Assembly (NCBI GenBank): GCA_013151645.1
Contig: JAADHU010000046.1
Coordinates: forward strand, 1-36,836
Direction of reading: 5' to 3'
Source of the DNA: Gammaproteobacteria bacterium
Lineage (GTDB): Bacteria; Pseudomonadota; Gammaproteobacteria; Steroidobacterales; Woeseiaceae
DNA length: 36,836 nucleotides
Below, one piece after another: positions 1-8,313 of this stretch (the first letter of the stretch is position 1; every line of letters starts with the position of its first letter). Below the pieces are notes generated by a model. That model had not been told where the DNA came from and searched no databases. It worked only from the letters and a program-made list of their open reading frames with translations. The position numbers were made by a program, and so were the translations under genes.

Positions 1-1665
1 CTTGAGCTTTTCCTGAATCGCGACAGCATCACCCAGTGCCAGCATGATGACGAGGTCGCCGGGTTGTGCCCATTCAAGTGCGGCGTCCAGCGATTCCATT
101 TCCAGTTCAAAGTGGCGCAATTGATCTTCATGCGCTCCACAGCGAATCAGTTCATCGTGTATGACCTTGTAGACCTCACCATGGGCACGGCCACGATGAT
201 ACGTCGCAAGCTCCGATACAATGATAGCGTCGAGACCAATCGACCAGGCTCCGCGTGCCAGTTCGGCAATTAAATCATCGGGACGATCTCCGGCCTGGGC
301 GAAAGCCAGCAGACGTCGCTTTGCCGGCAAACCCGCCGCCATATCGAACAACGCCTGCATTGCATGGGGATTGTGCGCGAAGTCGACCAGCACTCTGAAA
401 TCCTCGATTTCATAAACGTTGCAGCGGCCCGGATTATCCGCTTGTGTCACGCTTTTCAGACCATCGCGAATCGCCTCGATCGGCGTGCCCAGGCAGTACG
501 TTAATGCGGCGGCGGCCAACGCGTTGGCCGTGTTATGGCGAGCTGCTCCGTTTAGCGTGATCGATATCCCGGTGTCGTCACAAATGATTTCGCGTTCATT
601 GCCAATGCATTTTGTCAATGCCGTGCCATCCAGGACAAACGCGAGTTCGCCGCCGTCGACGTGTTTCTTTACAATCGTGTTGTCTGCATCGAGACTGAAC
701 CAGACTATTCTCCCCGCATAACCCTGCGCTTTCGTCACCAGCCGTTCGTCATCCGCATTCAGTACCAGCGTACCGGCCGAACGGACCGCGCGGCTGACCA
801 CCCACTTGATGTCCAGCAACTCCTGCAAATTTCGCGAACCGAAATCGCCGAGGTGGTCCTCGGCAATATTGGTAATCAGTGCGACGTCGGCGCTGGTGAC
901 CCCCAGACCCCGTCGCAACAAGCCGCCGCGTGCCGTTTCCAGAATCGCAATGTCCGCTTCCTTTTGCCGCAATACATTGCGTGCGCCACCGGGTCCGGAC
1001 CAATCGCCTCGCTCGATGATGGCGTCATTCACGGCAATCCAGTCCGTGCAGCTCACACCCGTTTTCTTGCCTGCGCCACGCAGGACATGCGTTGCGAGCC
1101 GCACCGTCGTGGTCTTGCCGTTCGTGCCGGTAACAATGCCGACCGGGATATCGTGATACCGACTCCAATCAAGTTCGTCAGGCCGCGGCAGTTGCCGGAA
1201 AGGCCAGGTCTCGGACCCCGTACCCAGTCCGACAGAGACGTCATCGTCATCCCAGAGAAATGCAACGCCGTGTTCGCCAGCCGCTGCTTCGAGCTGTAGC
1301 AGCGCCGGGTTAACCTCTTCTTCGATGAGTCGCCTGATTTCGACGATCCTGGTATCAAGATCGGGAAACGCTTCGGCCGTGACTCCGCTCTGCAAACAGA
1401 GCCACGCCCATTCATTAATTTCAGACGCCGCGTACAACGCATCGATGGGTGCCGAAAAGGCAAGGCTGACACCGCCTTGCAGCCGCCAATGACAGGTAGA
1501 TTCGTCACCCCAGCCCACAGCCGTCAGCATATGGCGGACGGCCGCCTCCCAGGCACGAACGACATCATCGGTCTCCGCCGCACAACAGCCAATGTCCAGA
1601 ATGGAACCTGCACGGTTCCACAGCAGACTCGGTCCGGTTATTCGGCGTGCGTCGAGATACTCCAT
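1..1665 (-). CDS. Stand-alone Mur-ligase protein downstream of cphA (3' end cut by window edge)
   Basis: An open frame of 555 codons starts at ATG 1665-1663 and runs off the left edge without a stop. The centre carries a Mur-ligase P-loop (VTGTNGKTTT). It is followed by ETARGGLLRRGLG, the NIAEDHLGDFG segment with its conserved His, and VDFAHNPHAMQ, which matches the DYAHNPAAV segment of CphA next door. All the Mur-type nucleotide-binding landmarks therefore look intact. The N-terminal 200 or so residues do not resemble the CphA N-domain, and there is no ATP-grasp domain. It starts 17 bp after the cphA stop, so it is almost surely cotranscribed with it. By family, it should activate a carboxylate with ATP and add an amino acid. 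Its substrate is unknown; a helper role in cyanophycin synthesis, such as making or modifying a primer, is only inference from position. Confidence 0.85.
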   Translation of the reverse strand, partial: MEYLDARRITGPSLLWNRAGSILDIGCCAAETDDVVRAWEAAVRHMLTAVGWGDESTCHWRLQGGVSLAFSAPIDALYAASEINEWAWLCLQSGVTAEAFPDLDTRIVEIRRLIEEEVNPALLQLEAAAGEHGVAFLWDDDDVSVGLGTGSETWPFRQLPRPDELDWSRYHDIPVGIVTGTNGKTTTVRLATHVLRGAGKKTGVSCTDWIAVNDAIIERGDWSGPGGARNVLRQKEADIAILETARGGLLRRGLGVTSADVALITNIAEDHLGDFGSRNLQELLDIKWVVSRAVRSAGTLVLNADDERLVTKAQGYAGRIVWFSLDADNTIVKKHVDGGELAFVLDGTALTKCIGNEREIICDDTGISITLNGAARHNTANALAAAALTYCLGTPIEAIRDGLKSVTQADNPGRCNVYEIEDFRVLVDFAHNPHAMQALFDMAAGLPAKRRLLAFAQAGDRPDDLIAELARGAWSIGLDAIIVSELATYHRGRAHGEVYKVIHDELIRCGAHEDQLRHFELEMESLDAALEWAQPGDLVIMLALGDAVAIQEKLK

Positions 1666-1682
1666 CGTCCGTTGCGTAGCGC

Positions 1683-4469
1683 TCAGTCGCCGGCGTCTCT
1701 GGCGATACGCACGCCGCGCTCGTCGCTGATGATCTCTATACTCTCATCGAACTGGAAACCGCCCGTCTCCGGCAAGCTGGCAGGGGCGGTCGATTTCTTC
1801 GTCCCCTCGTCCGGTCTCGCTTCGGAATTGAAATAGATGATCTGTTTCCAGGTACGCTTGATGTTGTCCGCCAGAATCAATACCAGATCGCCAACCTCGG
1901 CCATTTGCAGTGCACGACTGGTCGCTTCCTGTTCATCGGCAATCACTTCAATACGATTCGCGTCGATACCCAACTCAAGCAACCTGTTTTTTTGCATTAC
2001 GGCCACTTCATCCTTGCCGCGCCCTCGACGACCATCGTCACAACGGCAGATGAAATGATCGAAATGCGTCGCGGCAATCTCCGCTATCTCCTTGATATCC
2101 TCGTCACGACGATCTCCCGGTGCGGACAACACCACAATCTTCTGACCGTCCGCGTCAAAGCGATCGACGAGATTGCACATAGCACTCACGGCCGCCGGAT
2201 TATGCGCGTAGTCCATGATCACCTTGAACGGGTGCTCGTCGTAAATATTGGTGCGCCCGGGCGCTTGAAAAAATGTGGAATCGAATGTCCGCAGGCCGTG
2301 TCGTATGTGCTCGAGGCTGATCTCCATATTGTAAGCCAGCGCCGCCGCAAACATCGCGTTCTGCACATTGTGCATGGCACGCCCTTCAATCGTTGCCGGA
2401 ATCAGATGAGTCCATAACAACGGTGTATGCACCTCATTGTCGTAAATGGTAATCATATGGCCGTTCATGCCCTCTTCGAGCACGAAAGCCTGCCCGCCGG
2501 CACGAATGTGCTGTTTCACCAGAGGATGAGCCGGGTTCATGGTCACGTAACACAGCGTTTTCGCGTCCGTGTAATCGGCCATTTGCAGGCAATGCGTATC
2601 ATCGGCGTTGAGCACCGCCGCCTTGGTCGCAATTTCGATGGGTACTCGCTTCACTTCAGCGAGTTGCTCCAGCGTATCGATCCCTTTCATCCCGAGATGA
2701 TCCGCCGATACGTTCAGACAGGCCGCAACGTCACAGTGCTGAAAACCGAGGCCGCCGCGTAACATGCCGCCACGCGCCGTTTCCATAACAGCGGCATCCA
2801 CAGACGGGTCACGCAAAATCATGCGTGCCGACACCGGTCCGGTCATGTCGCCGGCAACACTCAGCTGGCCGTCAATGTAAACGCCATCGGTCGACGTCAG
2901 CCCCACGGTATGCCCGTTCATCTTCAGAATATGGGCCAGCATGCGAGACGTCGTCGTCTTGCCGTTGGTACCGGTCACAGCCGCAATCGGAATCTGGTTC
3001 GGCGTGCCCGGTGGAAAGAGCATGTCAATGACCGGCCCGGCAACATCGCGTGGCGTACCCTCACTCGGCGCTACGTGCATGCGAAAACCGGGACCGGCAT
3101 TTACTTCGCAAATTCCGCCGCCGGTTTCCCGGTACGACTCGGCAATATCCCGGGTCAGGAAATCGACGCCGCCGATATCGAGACCGATCGCCTTGATGGT
3201 CCGTTCCGCCATCTCACGATTGTCCGGGTGAATAATATCGGTAACATCGATCGCCGTGCCGCCAGTAGACAGATTCGCCGTCGATCGTAAGAAGACAATG
3301 TCTTGTTCTTCGACAACCGTATTTCGGTCGAAACCCAGTTTTTGCAGCAACCGCTCGGCCTGGTGATCGAACTCGAGACGCGTCAGGACTTTCTCGTGTC
3401 CAACACCACGGCGCGGGTCCTGATTGACGATGTCCACCAATTCCTCGATCGTGTGCTTGCCGTCGCCGACAACGTGTCCGGGCATGCGCTTGGCGGCCGC
3501 AACGAGTTTTCCATTCACCACCAGCAAGCGGTGATCGAAACCTTCGATGTACGCCTCAACAATAATGCTGCGGCCGTGCTCGCGCGCTTTTTCGAAGGCC
3601 GCTTCAACCTCGACCGGCGTGCGCAGATTAATCGAAACACCGCGTCCGTGATTGCCGGCCAGCGGCTTCAGGACGACCGGATAACCGATCCGCTCCGCAG
3701 CCCTTTTCGCATCGCGTGAATTTCTGACCAGCCGTTGCACCGGAACCGGCAAGCCAAGATCGCGCAAAATGGTATTGGTTTCTTCCTTGTCAGACGCAAG
3801 CTCAACGGCGATATTGCCCGTCCGGCTGGTCGTCGTCGCCTGAATACGCTGCTGATACCGTCCATGGCCGAATTGCACCAGGCTTTGCCGGTTCAGCCGC
3901 AGCCAGGGAATTCCTCGTTCCGCCGCCGCACGCACCAGCGATGCCGTGCTGGGTCCGAACGCACGCCGTTGTGCATAGCGAATAAAATCGTCACGTTCTG
4001 CGGCGAAGTCCCAGTCGTCGCCTGGAGTGTCTGACGGTTTCAGTTCGTCCGGCAGCAGGTGGTGCAGCAGCGCCAGGGCGAGACGACTGGCTTCACGGCC
4101 CACTTCGGCATCCAGATATTGAAACACCATGGTGTAGAAGCCGGTTTGATCGTCAATGGAACGCGTGCGTCCGAAGGTAACGGGCGAGCCGGCAATGTTC
4201 TGCAACTCGATCGCCACGTGTTCCATGACGTGACCAAGCCAGGTGCCTTCGTCCTCGGTCATGCGACGCACAAATCCGCCGGGCTCTCGATAAGAACAAC
4301 CGTGATCGTGCAAACCCGGCAGGAACTCGAGCAATGGCGCGACGAAATCGTTACCCAGTTTTCCGGTCGGCCATTCTTCCAGCACACCCAGATCGAGGAT
4401 ATGCCGGATGACCGGGAAATGCGCATATATATTAGGGCCAACGTAAACGTTGCTGCTAACAATCTTCAT
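1683..4469 (-). CDS. cphA: Cyanophycin synthetase CphA
   Basis: This 928-residue enzyme polymerises cyanophycin, a poly-Asp backbone with Arg on each side chain, using two ATP per Asp-Arg unit in the cytoplasm. Domains in order are the CphA N-domain (about 1-160, opening KIVSSNVYVGPNIYAHFPV), an ATP-grasp domain (about 215-485, with YPVVLKPLAGNHGRGV and GGICEVNAGPGFRMH) that adds Asp, and a Mur-ligase domain (about 490-880, P-loop VTGTNGKTTT at 498-507, DYAHNPAA) that adds Arg. The length is slightly above the usual 870-900 residues because of a charged C-terminal tail. The start is preceded by GGAGCCGGAACG. It lies 33 bp after cphB and 17 bp before the stand-alone Mur ligase, all in one operon with iadA. 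Both active halves look complete, so this is CphA1 type and not the Arg-site-defective CphA2. Confidence 0.96.
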   Translation of the reverse strand: MKIVSSNVYVGPNIYAHFPVIRHILDLGVLEEWPTGKLGNDFVAPLLEFLPGLHDHGCSYREPGGFVRRMTEDEGTWLGHVMEHVAIELQNIAGSPVTFGRTRSIDDQTGFYTMVFQYLDAEVGREASRLALALLHHLLPDELKPSDTPGDDWDFAAERDDFIRYAQRRAFGPSTASLVRAAAERGIPWLRLNRQSLVQFGHGRYQQRIQATTTSRTGNIAVELASDKEETNTILRDLGLPVPVQRLVRNSRDAKRAAERIGYPVVLKPLAGNHGRGVSINLRTPVEVEAAFEKAREHGRSIIVEAYIEGFDHRLLVVNGKLVAAAKRMPGHVVGDGKHTIEELVDIVNQDPRRGVGHEKVLTRLEFDHQAERLLQKLGFDRNTVVEEQDIVFLRSTANLSTGGTAIDVTDIIHPDNREMAERTIKAIGLDIGGVDFLTRDIAESYRETGGGICEVNAGPGFRMHVAPSEGTPRDVAGPVIDMLFPPGTPNQIPIAAVTGTNGKTTTSRMLAHILKMNGHTVGLTSTDGVYIDGQLSVAGDMTGPVSARMILRDPSVDAAVMETARGGMLRGGLGFQHCDVAACLNVSADHLGMKGIDTLEQLAEVKRVPIEIATKAAVLNADDTHCLQMADYTDAKTLCYVTMNPAHPLVKQHIRAGGQAFVLEEGMNGHMITIYDNEVHTPLLWTHLIPATIEGRAMHNVQNAMFAAALAYNMEISLEHIRHGLRTFDSTFFQAPGRTNIYDEHPFKVIMDYAHNPAAVSAMCNLVDRFDADGQKIVVLSAPGDRRDEDIKEIAEIAATHFDHFICRCDDGRRGRGKDEVAVMQKNRLLELGIDANRIEVIADEQEATSRALQMAEVGDLVLILADNIKRTWKQIIYFNSEARPDEGTKKSTAPASLPETGGFQFDESIEIISDERGVRIARDAGD

Positions 4470-4502
4470 CGTTCCGGCTCCGTAGAATATGGCGCGGATT
4501 AT

Positions 4503-5324
4503 TTATTCGGCATAGGCCTCTCTGGGGGCGATTTCAAATCGTCCACCGGCAACCAGTATATGCAGTTTTACCCCGATCAGGCTAACCGGATCACCACGCC
4601 GGGCCCGATCCATGGACGAATGCACCAGGTGGGTCGGGTCGATCACGGTGATGCCGCCGCTGCCGACAACTTCCAGGTCGTCGCCCGGTCGTATGAACGC
4701 GGCGGTATCTTCGTCAAGACCGATGCCGATCGCGAACGGATTGTAAGCCAGCGCCGTCAGCAATCGTCCAAGGCGATCACGCTGCCGAAAGTGCTGATCG
4801 ATGATGAAGTTATTGGTCAGTCCCAGGCCCGGCGCCATAGTGACCATACCCGGACTGGGCGTACTGCCCTCATCGCCGCCGGCAATCATGTGTTCAGGCA
4901 TAAATGCCGCACCGGCCGAGGTACCGGCAACGTGCATGCCCGCGGCGTTGCGGCGCCGGATCTTCTGTGCAATCGGAGTACCACCAAGCGTCGTCGACAG
5001 TCGCAGCTGATTGCCACCGGTCATGAATACGCCATCGGAATTTTCGATGTAGTCCAGAAATTCCTGCGCGTGACAGTCCTCGCGGGTAATCATCTGCAAG
5101 ACGCGCGCATGCTTGATGCCGAGCTTGCGAAAAAGCTTTTCGTAATTGCGCCCCGTATCCTCAAGCTCGGAGGCCGTCGGAATGATTGAAATCCGCGCTT
5201 CTTTGCCGCCGCAAATTTCGACGAAACGATCGAGAATTTCCGGGTTATGCAATTTTTCTTCAGCACCCCCGATCGGAATGATATAGCCGCGCTCGGTATT
5301 CGCGACGCGTTGTGAAGGACTCAT
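4503..5324 (-). CDS. cphB: Cyanophycinase CphB (peptidase family S51)
   Basis: This is a 273-residue exopeptidase that degrades cyanophycin to beta-Asp-Arg dipeptides. The serine-nucleophile motif GTSAGA places the catalytic Ser at about residue 136, matching Ser132 of the characterised cyanobacterial enzyme. MTGGNQLRL and the FIIDQHFRQRDRLGRL segment with the catalytic-region His are also present. I chose ATG 5324 (MSPSQRV) over an in-frame start 12 codons upstream. The upstream start would overlap the iadA stop, whereas 5324 leaves a 19-bp gap and has a purine-rich GAGAA stretch ahead of it. It sits between iadA and cphA. Synthesis and breakdown genes in one operon imply that turnover is controlled at the enzyme level or by storage conditions and not by separate transcription. 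Confidence 0.95.
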   Translation of the reverse strand: MSPSQRVANTERGYIIPIGGAEEKLHNPEILDRFVEICGGKEARISIIPTASELEDTGRNYEKLFRKLGIKHARVLQMITREDCHAQEFLDYIENSDGVFMTGGNQLRLSTTLGGTPIAQKIRRRNAAGMHVAGTSAGAAFMPEHMIAGGDEGSTPSPGMVTMAPGLGLTNNFIIDQHFRQRDRLGRLLTALAYNPFAIGIGLDEDTAAFIRPGDDLEVVGSGGITVIDPTHLVHSSMDRARRGDPVSLIGVKLHILVAGGRFEIAPREAYAE

Positions 5325-5343
5325 GTATTTCTCTTTTTTCCCG

Positions 5344-6495
5344 TTATTCGAACTGACCAAGGATTTCCTGACGGCCCGCGCGCACGTGCCAGACGCCGGA
5401 AATCATCACATCGCTGATGCCATCATTGTCGTCCAGCACGAGCAGGTCCGCGACGTGCCCGACGGCAATACGACCACGAGTATGCAAGCGCAGAATATCG
5501 GCCACGTTGCTGGTGAATGCCGGCAACGCCAGATCCAGCGTCAGCCCCTGTTGTAACAATCTGGCCAGCGTTTCCGGCAAGTTTGCCGGGCAGCCGGTAT
5601 CCATCGATGTAATCTCGCCCTGCTCATTGAAGACCGGCAGACATCCACCCCCATCCGAGCTGATGGTGATGCGATTGGCGGGTGCGCCCGCATCGAGGTA
5701 GCGGATCAATGCAGCGTCGGCCGCCCATGCGTCCTCGTCCTCGGTAACGGGGAATGCCGTGATGTCGACTGTACTGCCGCCTCGCGCAAGGTCGAGCGCT
5801 TCCTCGAATAAGCCCTTGCGTCGATTGATATGCGTGGGATTGAACACGCGCGGCGGTAACTCGCTTTGATGCAATGCCGCCCTGACCAGTTCGAGACCCC
5901 GTTCCCCGTCGCCAAGGTGCAGGTGCAAAATGCCGGCCTTGCCAGTGATCAAACCCGCAACGTGGACGTCGCTCGCGACACGCAACAATTCATCCAGCGT
6001 CGGCTGACTGGAGCGGTGATCACTGATTGCGACCTCCCCGACACCGATCACCGGACCGATGTGCACAATATCGTCGCGCACGCTGCCCGTCAGGGTGACC
6101 GCGGGAAAATGATAGCCACCCGTGTGGCACCAGGCACCCAGTCCTTCCTCACGCAAGGCGCGGGTTTGTGCCAACAGGGATTTCGTGTCTCGGGTTATAT
6201 CGTCAGTGCCCAGCACGCCAACAACGCTGGTGACTCCCGCCGCCGAGAAACGACTCAATGGCAGCGGCGGTACTCGACTGGCAAAACCGGACTCCCCGCC
6301 ACCGCCCGTCACATGCGCGTGACCGTCAATGATTCCGGGTACCAGTCGACGCCCTTCGAGATCGATCACGGCCGCACCTGACGCCAGCAGTTCATCCTCG
6401 CTCATCGCCAGGATATGGCCGCCACCTAACAGGAGATTGCGCGTCCCCAGGTTTTCGGGCGCGAATACCTGAGCGTTTTTGATGAGCGTTAGCAA
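5344..6495 (-). CDS. iadA: Isoaspartyl dipeptidase IadA
   Basis: This 383-residue amidohydrolase-fold zinc peptidase cleaves beta-aspartyl dipeptides, here most likely the beta-Asp-Arg released by CphB, giving free Asp and Arg. The metal-binding HAH motif (H59, H61) lies in IIDGHAHVTGGGGESG, the family signature with its Gly-rich loop. Later ligand segments are ITGKAGILHLHLGDG, the HINR motif and the catalytic-Asp segment ISSDGGGCLP. It is the first gene of the cyanophycin operon. The start is TTG 6495-6493; the frame is closed upstream by a stop, no ATG or GTG lies nearby, and there is no clear ribosome-binding site, so the start is less certain than the identity. It diverges from queF across 66 bp. 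Confidence 0.94.
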   Translation of the reverse strand: MLTLIKNAQVFAPENLGTRNLLLGGGHILAMSEDELLASGAAVIDLEGRRLVPGIIDGHAHVTGGGGESGFASRVPPLPLSRFSAAGVTSVVGVLGTDDITRDTKSLLAQTRALREEGLGAWCHTGGYHFPAVTLTGSVRDDIVHIGPVIGVGEVAISDHRSSQPTLDELLRVASDVHVAGLITGKAGILHLHLGDGERGLELVRAALHQSELPPRVFNPTHINRRKGLFEEALDLARGGSTVDITAFPVTEDEDAWAADAALIRYLDAGAPANRITISSDGGGCLPVFNEQGEITSMDTGCPANLPETLARLLQQGLTLDLALPAFTSNVADILRLHTRGRIAVGHVADLLVLDDNDGISDVMISGVWHVRAGRQEILGQFE

Positions 6496-6561
6496 GGAGG
6501 ATGGTCCGGATCGGAATTCGGCGATATATTACACTACCCTAATACGACTGGGACACAGGAA

Positions 6562-7374
6562 TTGGCTAAAAATCCGCTCGGCAGAGCATCAAGATACCCA
6601 CAGGATTATGCGCCGGAAGTGCTTTGCGCCATTTCACGGAGCAAGTCCCGCGGGAATCTGCGTTCAGGCAACGCCCTGCCTTTTCACGGCGAAGACCTCT
6701 GGAATGCCTGGGAACTCACGTGGCTGAACGGGTCCGGCAGACCGACAGTAGCGACCGCCCGCATTCGCGTTCCCGCCGATTCCGAGAACATCGTTGAATC
6801 GAAATCCCTGAAGCTTTACCTGAATTCCTTCTCGATGAGCCGCTACGGCTCCGCCGAAGAACTCCAGGCAACGATCACCTCCGACCTCGGCCGGACGACA
6901 AACAGCAACGTCACCGTCACGCTAACGACGGCCGCAGAATCGGTCGCCGACACGATCGGCAAACTGCCCGGTACCTGCATCGACGACGCTCACGGCGATT
7001 TCCTGGCCACCGCCGTCGACGCAACCCTTCTAAAAGCGACACGCGACACCATCGTCAGCGAAGAACTCCATTCCCACCTTTTGCGCAGCAACTGCCCGGT
7101 CACGAATCAACCCGATCTTGGCAGCATACTCATCCGCTACCGTGGCCCGCAGATCGACCGGTCAGGCCTGCTGCAATACATCGTCTCATTCCGCCAGCAC
7201 AACGATTTTCACGAAGCCTGTGTTGAACGCATATTCATGGATCTCAAGAAATACTGCGAACCGTCACAACTAACGGTCTACGCACGCTACACCCGTCGCG
7301 GTGGCATCGATATCAACCCGTTCCGCTCTGATTTCGAAGACGCGGCCGCAAACACCCGCCTCTGGCGACAGTAA
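6562..7374 (+). CDS. queF: NADPH-dependent 7-cyano-7-deazaguanine reductase QueF (long form)
   Basis: This 270-residue enzyme reduces the nitrile preQ0 to preQ1 in queuosine tRNA-modification synthesis. The substrate-binding ESKSLKLYLNSF (79-90) and the catalytic segment LRSNCPVTNQPD (Cys178, Asp185) are present, as are FHEACVERIF and the C-terminal YARYTRRGGIDINPFRS. The tandem T-fold length and layout match the E. coli YqcD type (282 residues) and not the short Bacillus form. Translation must start at the TTG 6562, because a stop lies 24 codons upstream with no better start between. An AGGA lies very close to the TTG, an unusually short spacing. A possible -10 (TATATT, 6525-6530) lies in the shared gap with iadA. 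Confidence 0.95.
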   Translation: MAKNPLGRASRYPQDYAPEVLCAISRSKSRGNLRSGNALPFHGEDLWNAWELTWLNGSGRPTVATARIRVPADSENIVESKSLKLYLNSFSMSRYGSAEELQATITSDLGRTTNSNVTVTLTTAAESVADTIGKLPGTCIDDAHGDFLATAVDATLLKATRDTIVSEELHSHLLRSNCPVTNQPDLGSILIRYRGPQIDRSGLLQYIVSFRQHNDFHEACVERIFMDLKKYCEPSQLTVYARYTRRGGIDINPFRSDFEDAAANTRLWRQ

Positions 7375-7616
7375 CGAGGCGAAGACGCGGCAGGCGTCGT
7401 AGTTTCGCCTGGCCCTGGATCCTGTGGATTGTGGTGCTACGGAGCCGCGAGGTGAGGTTGATCTCTGAGACCCGCTGCAAGTACGTCCCTGTAAGCTCGC
7501 TCGGGCCCCGCATCCCTGCGGGGCACGGTCTCAGAGATCAACCTCACCTCACGACTCCTTGATCGTGGTTCGCAGGCGGTAAGACTACGACGCTTGCCGC
7601 GTCTGGAAAATATCGC
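7375..7616. repeat. Non-coding stretch with a 222-bp nested palindromic element
   Basis: No credible gene lies between queF and the tetR promoter. Instead the DNA is three nested inverted repeats. The outer arms are 7383-7403 and 7584-7604 (20 of 21 bases pair). The middle arms are 7441-7472 and 7527-7558 (30 of 32 pair, including a perfect 24-bp core 7449-7472 / 7527-7550). An inner hairpin GCCCCGC / GCGGGGC sits at 7505-7511 / 7518-7524. The single strand could fold into a long cruciform-like stem. It may end queF transcription, though no T-run follows. It may instead be a dispersed palindromic repeat family; copy number elsewhere cannot be seen from this window. Confidence 0.8.
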
Positions 7617-7666
7617 TTGCTGACCGCTGGGTCATTAACTATGATTAATGACTAACCAGTCATTAA
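7617..7666 (+). promoter_or_regulatory. tetR-efflux promoter with three TetR-type operator half-sites
   Basis: A -35-like TTGCTG (7617-7622) and a good -10 TATGAT (7640-7645) are separated by exactly 17 bp. Overlapping them are three copies of one half-site in alternating orientation: GTCATTAA (7631-7638), TTAATGAC (7645-7652) and GTCATTAA (7659-7666). The last two form a perfect palindrome with 9-bp arms (TTAATGACT, AGTCATTAA) around AACC. This is the expected arrangement for an autorepressed TetR gene: bound repressor would cover the -10 and the transcription start. The predicted start of transcription near 7652 also rules out the ATG at 7648 as the tetR start. Confidence 0.7.
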
Positions 7667-7677
7667 GAGACCCTTTG

Positions 7678-8313
7678 ATGAACGAACCCCGCTACCGGCG
7701 CCGCAAGGAAGACCGCCCCGCCGAAATCACCGCCGCCGCCTTCGAGGCGTTCGCAGAGAACGGCTACGACGCCACGCGCGTTGACGATGTTGCGCGACGA
7801 GCCGGCGTCAGCAAGGGGCTGCTCTACCTGTATTTCAAGACCAAGGAAGAGTTGTTCAAGGCGGTGATCAGGAATTTCATCATGCCCATGGTCGATGCCC
7901 TGAAAACCGAGGTCGAGTCATCGGAGCTTTCAGCCGAAGCATTTCTTCGCGGGCCGTTTCTCGACTTCGCCAAACGAGTGCCTAAATCACCGGCAAAGAT
8001 TCTCGTACGCCTGCTTATCGCGGAGGGTCCCAAGCATCCCGATTTGACGGCGTTCTACTGGGACAACGTCGTATCGCAAGGCCTCTCTGCATTGAGCCAG
8101 ATCATCGAGAAAGGTGTCCGCGACGGGTCCTTCAGGCAATCCGCGCTAAACGATTTTCCGCAGCTGTTACTTTCGCCGGTGATGTTCTCGATTGTCTGGT
8201 CAATCGTATTTCAATCGAAGCATGCGCTGGATACGGACAAGATGCTTGAGGGTCATATCGACATGATCCTGAGAGCCATCAAGCGTAACGACGACCAGAC
8301 AGGTGCCGCATGA
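7678..8313 (+). CDS. TetR/AcrR-family repressor of the adjacent ABC exporter
   Basis: This is a 211-residue regulator. The N-terminal helix-turn-helix is typical of TetR: AEITAAAFEAFAENGYDATRVDDVARRAGVSKG followed by LLYLYFKTKEELF in the recognition and linker helices. The C-terminal ligand domain is all-helical and includes an RLLIAEGPKHPDL segment common in AcrR-like repressors. I chose ATG 7678, preceded by AAGAGA, over ATG 7648, because the latter lies inside the operator and before the predicted transcription start. Its stop overlaps the start of the next gene (ATGA), so it is the first gene of a four-gene operon. Gene order (TetR, HlyD-like, ABC) resembles E. coli cecR-ybhGFSR. It probably represses its own operon and is released by an exported compound. 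Confidence 0.9.
   Translation: MNEPRYRRRKEDRPAEITAAAFEAFAENGYDATRVDDVARRAGVSKGLLYLYFKTKEELFKAVIRNFIMPMVDALKTEVESSELSAEAFLRGPFLDFAKRVPKSPAKILVRLLIAEGPKHPDLTAFYWDNVVSQGLSALSQIIEKGVRDGSFRQSALNDFPQLLLSPVMFSIVWSIVFQSKHALDTDKMLEGHIDMILRAIKRNDDQTGAA

Noticed and set aside
4059-5189. A 376-codon open frame on the plus strand, antisense to cphA and cphB
   Set aside because: It has no recognisable domain, lies opposite two well-supported genes and is a product of the low stop frequency in GC-rich codon positions.
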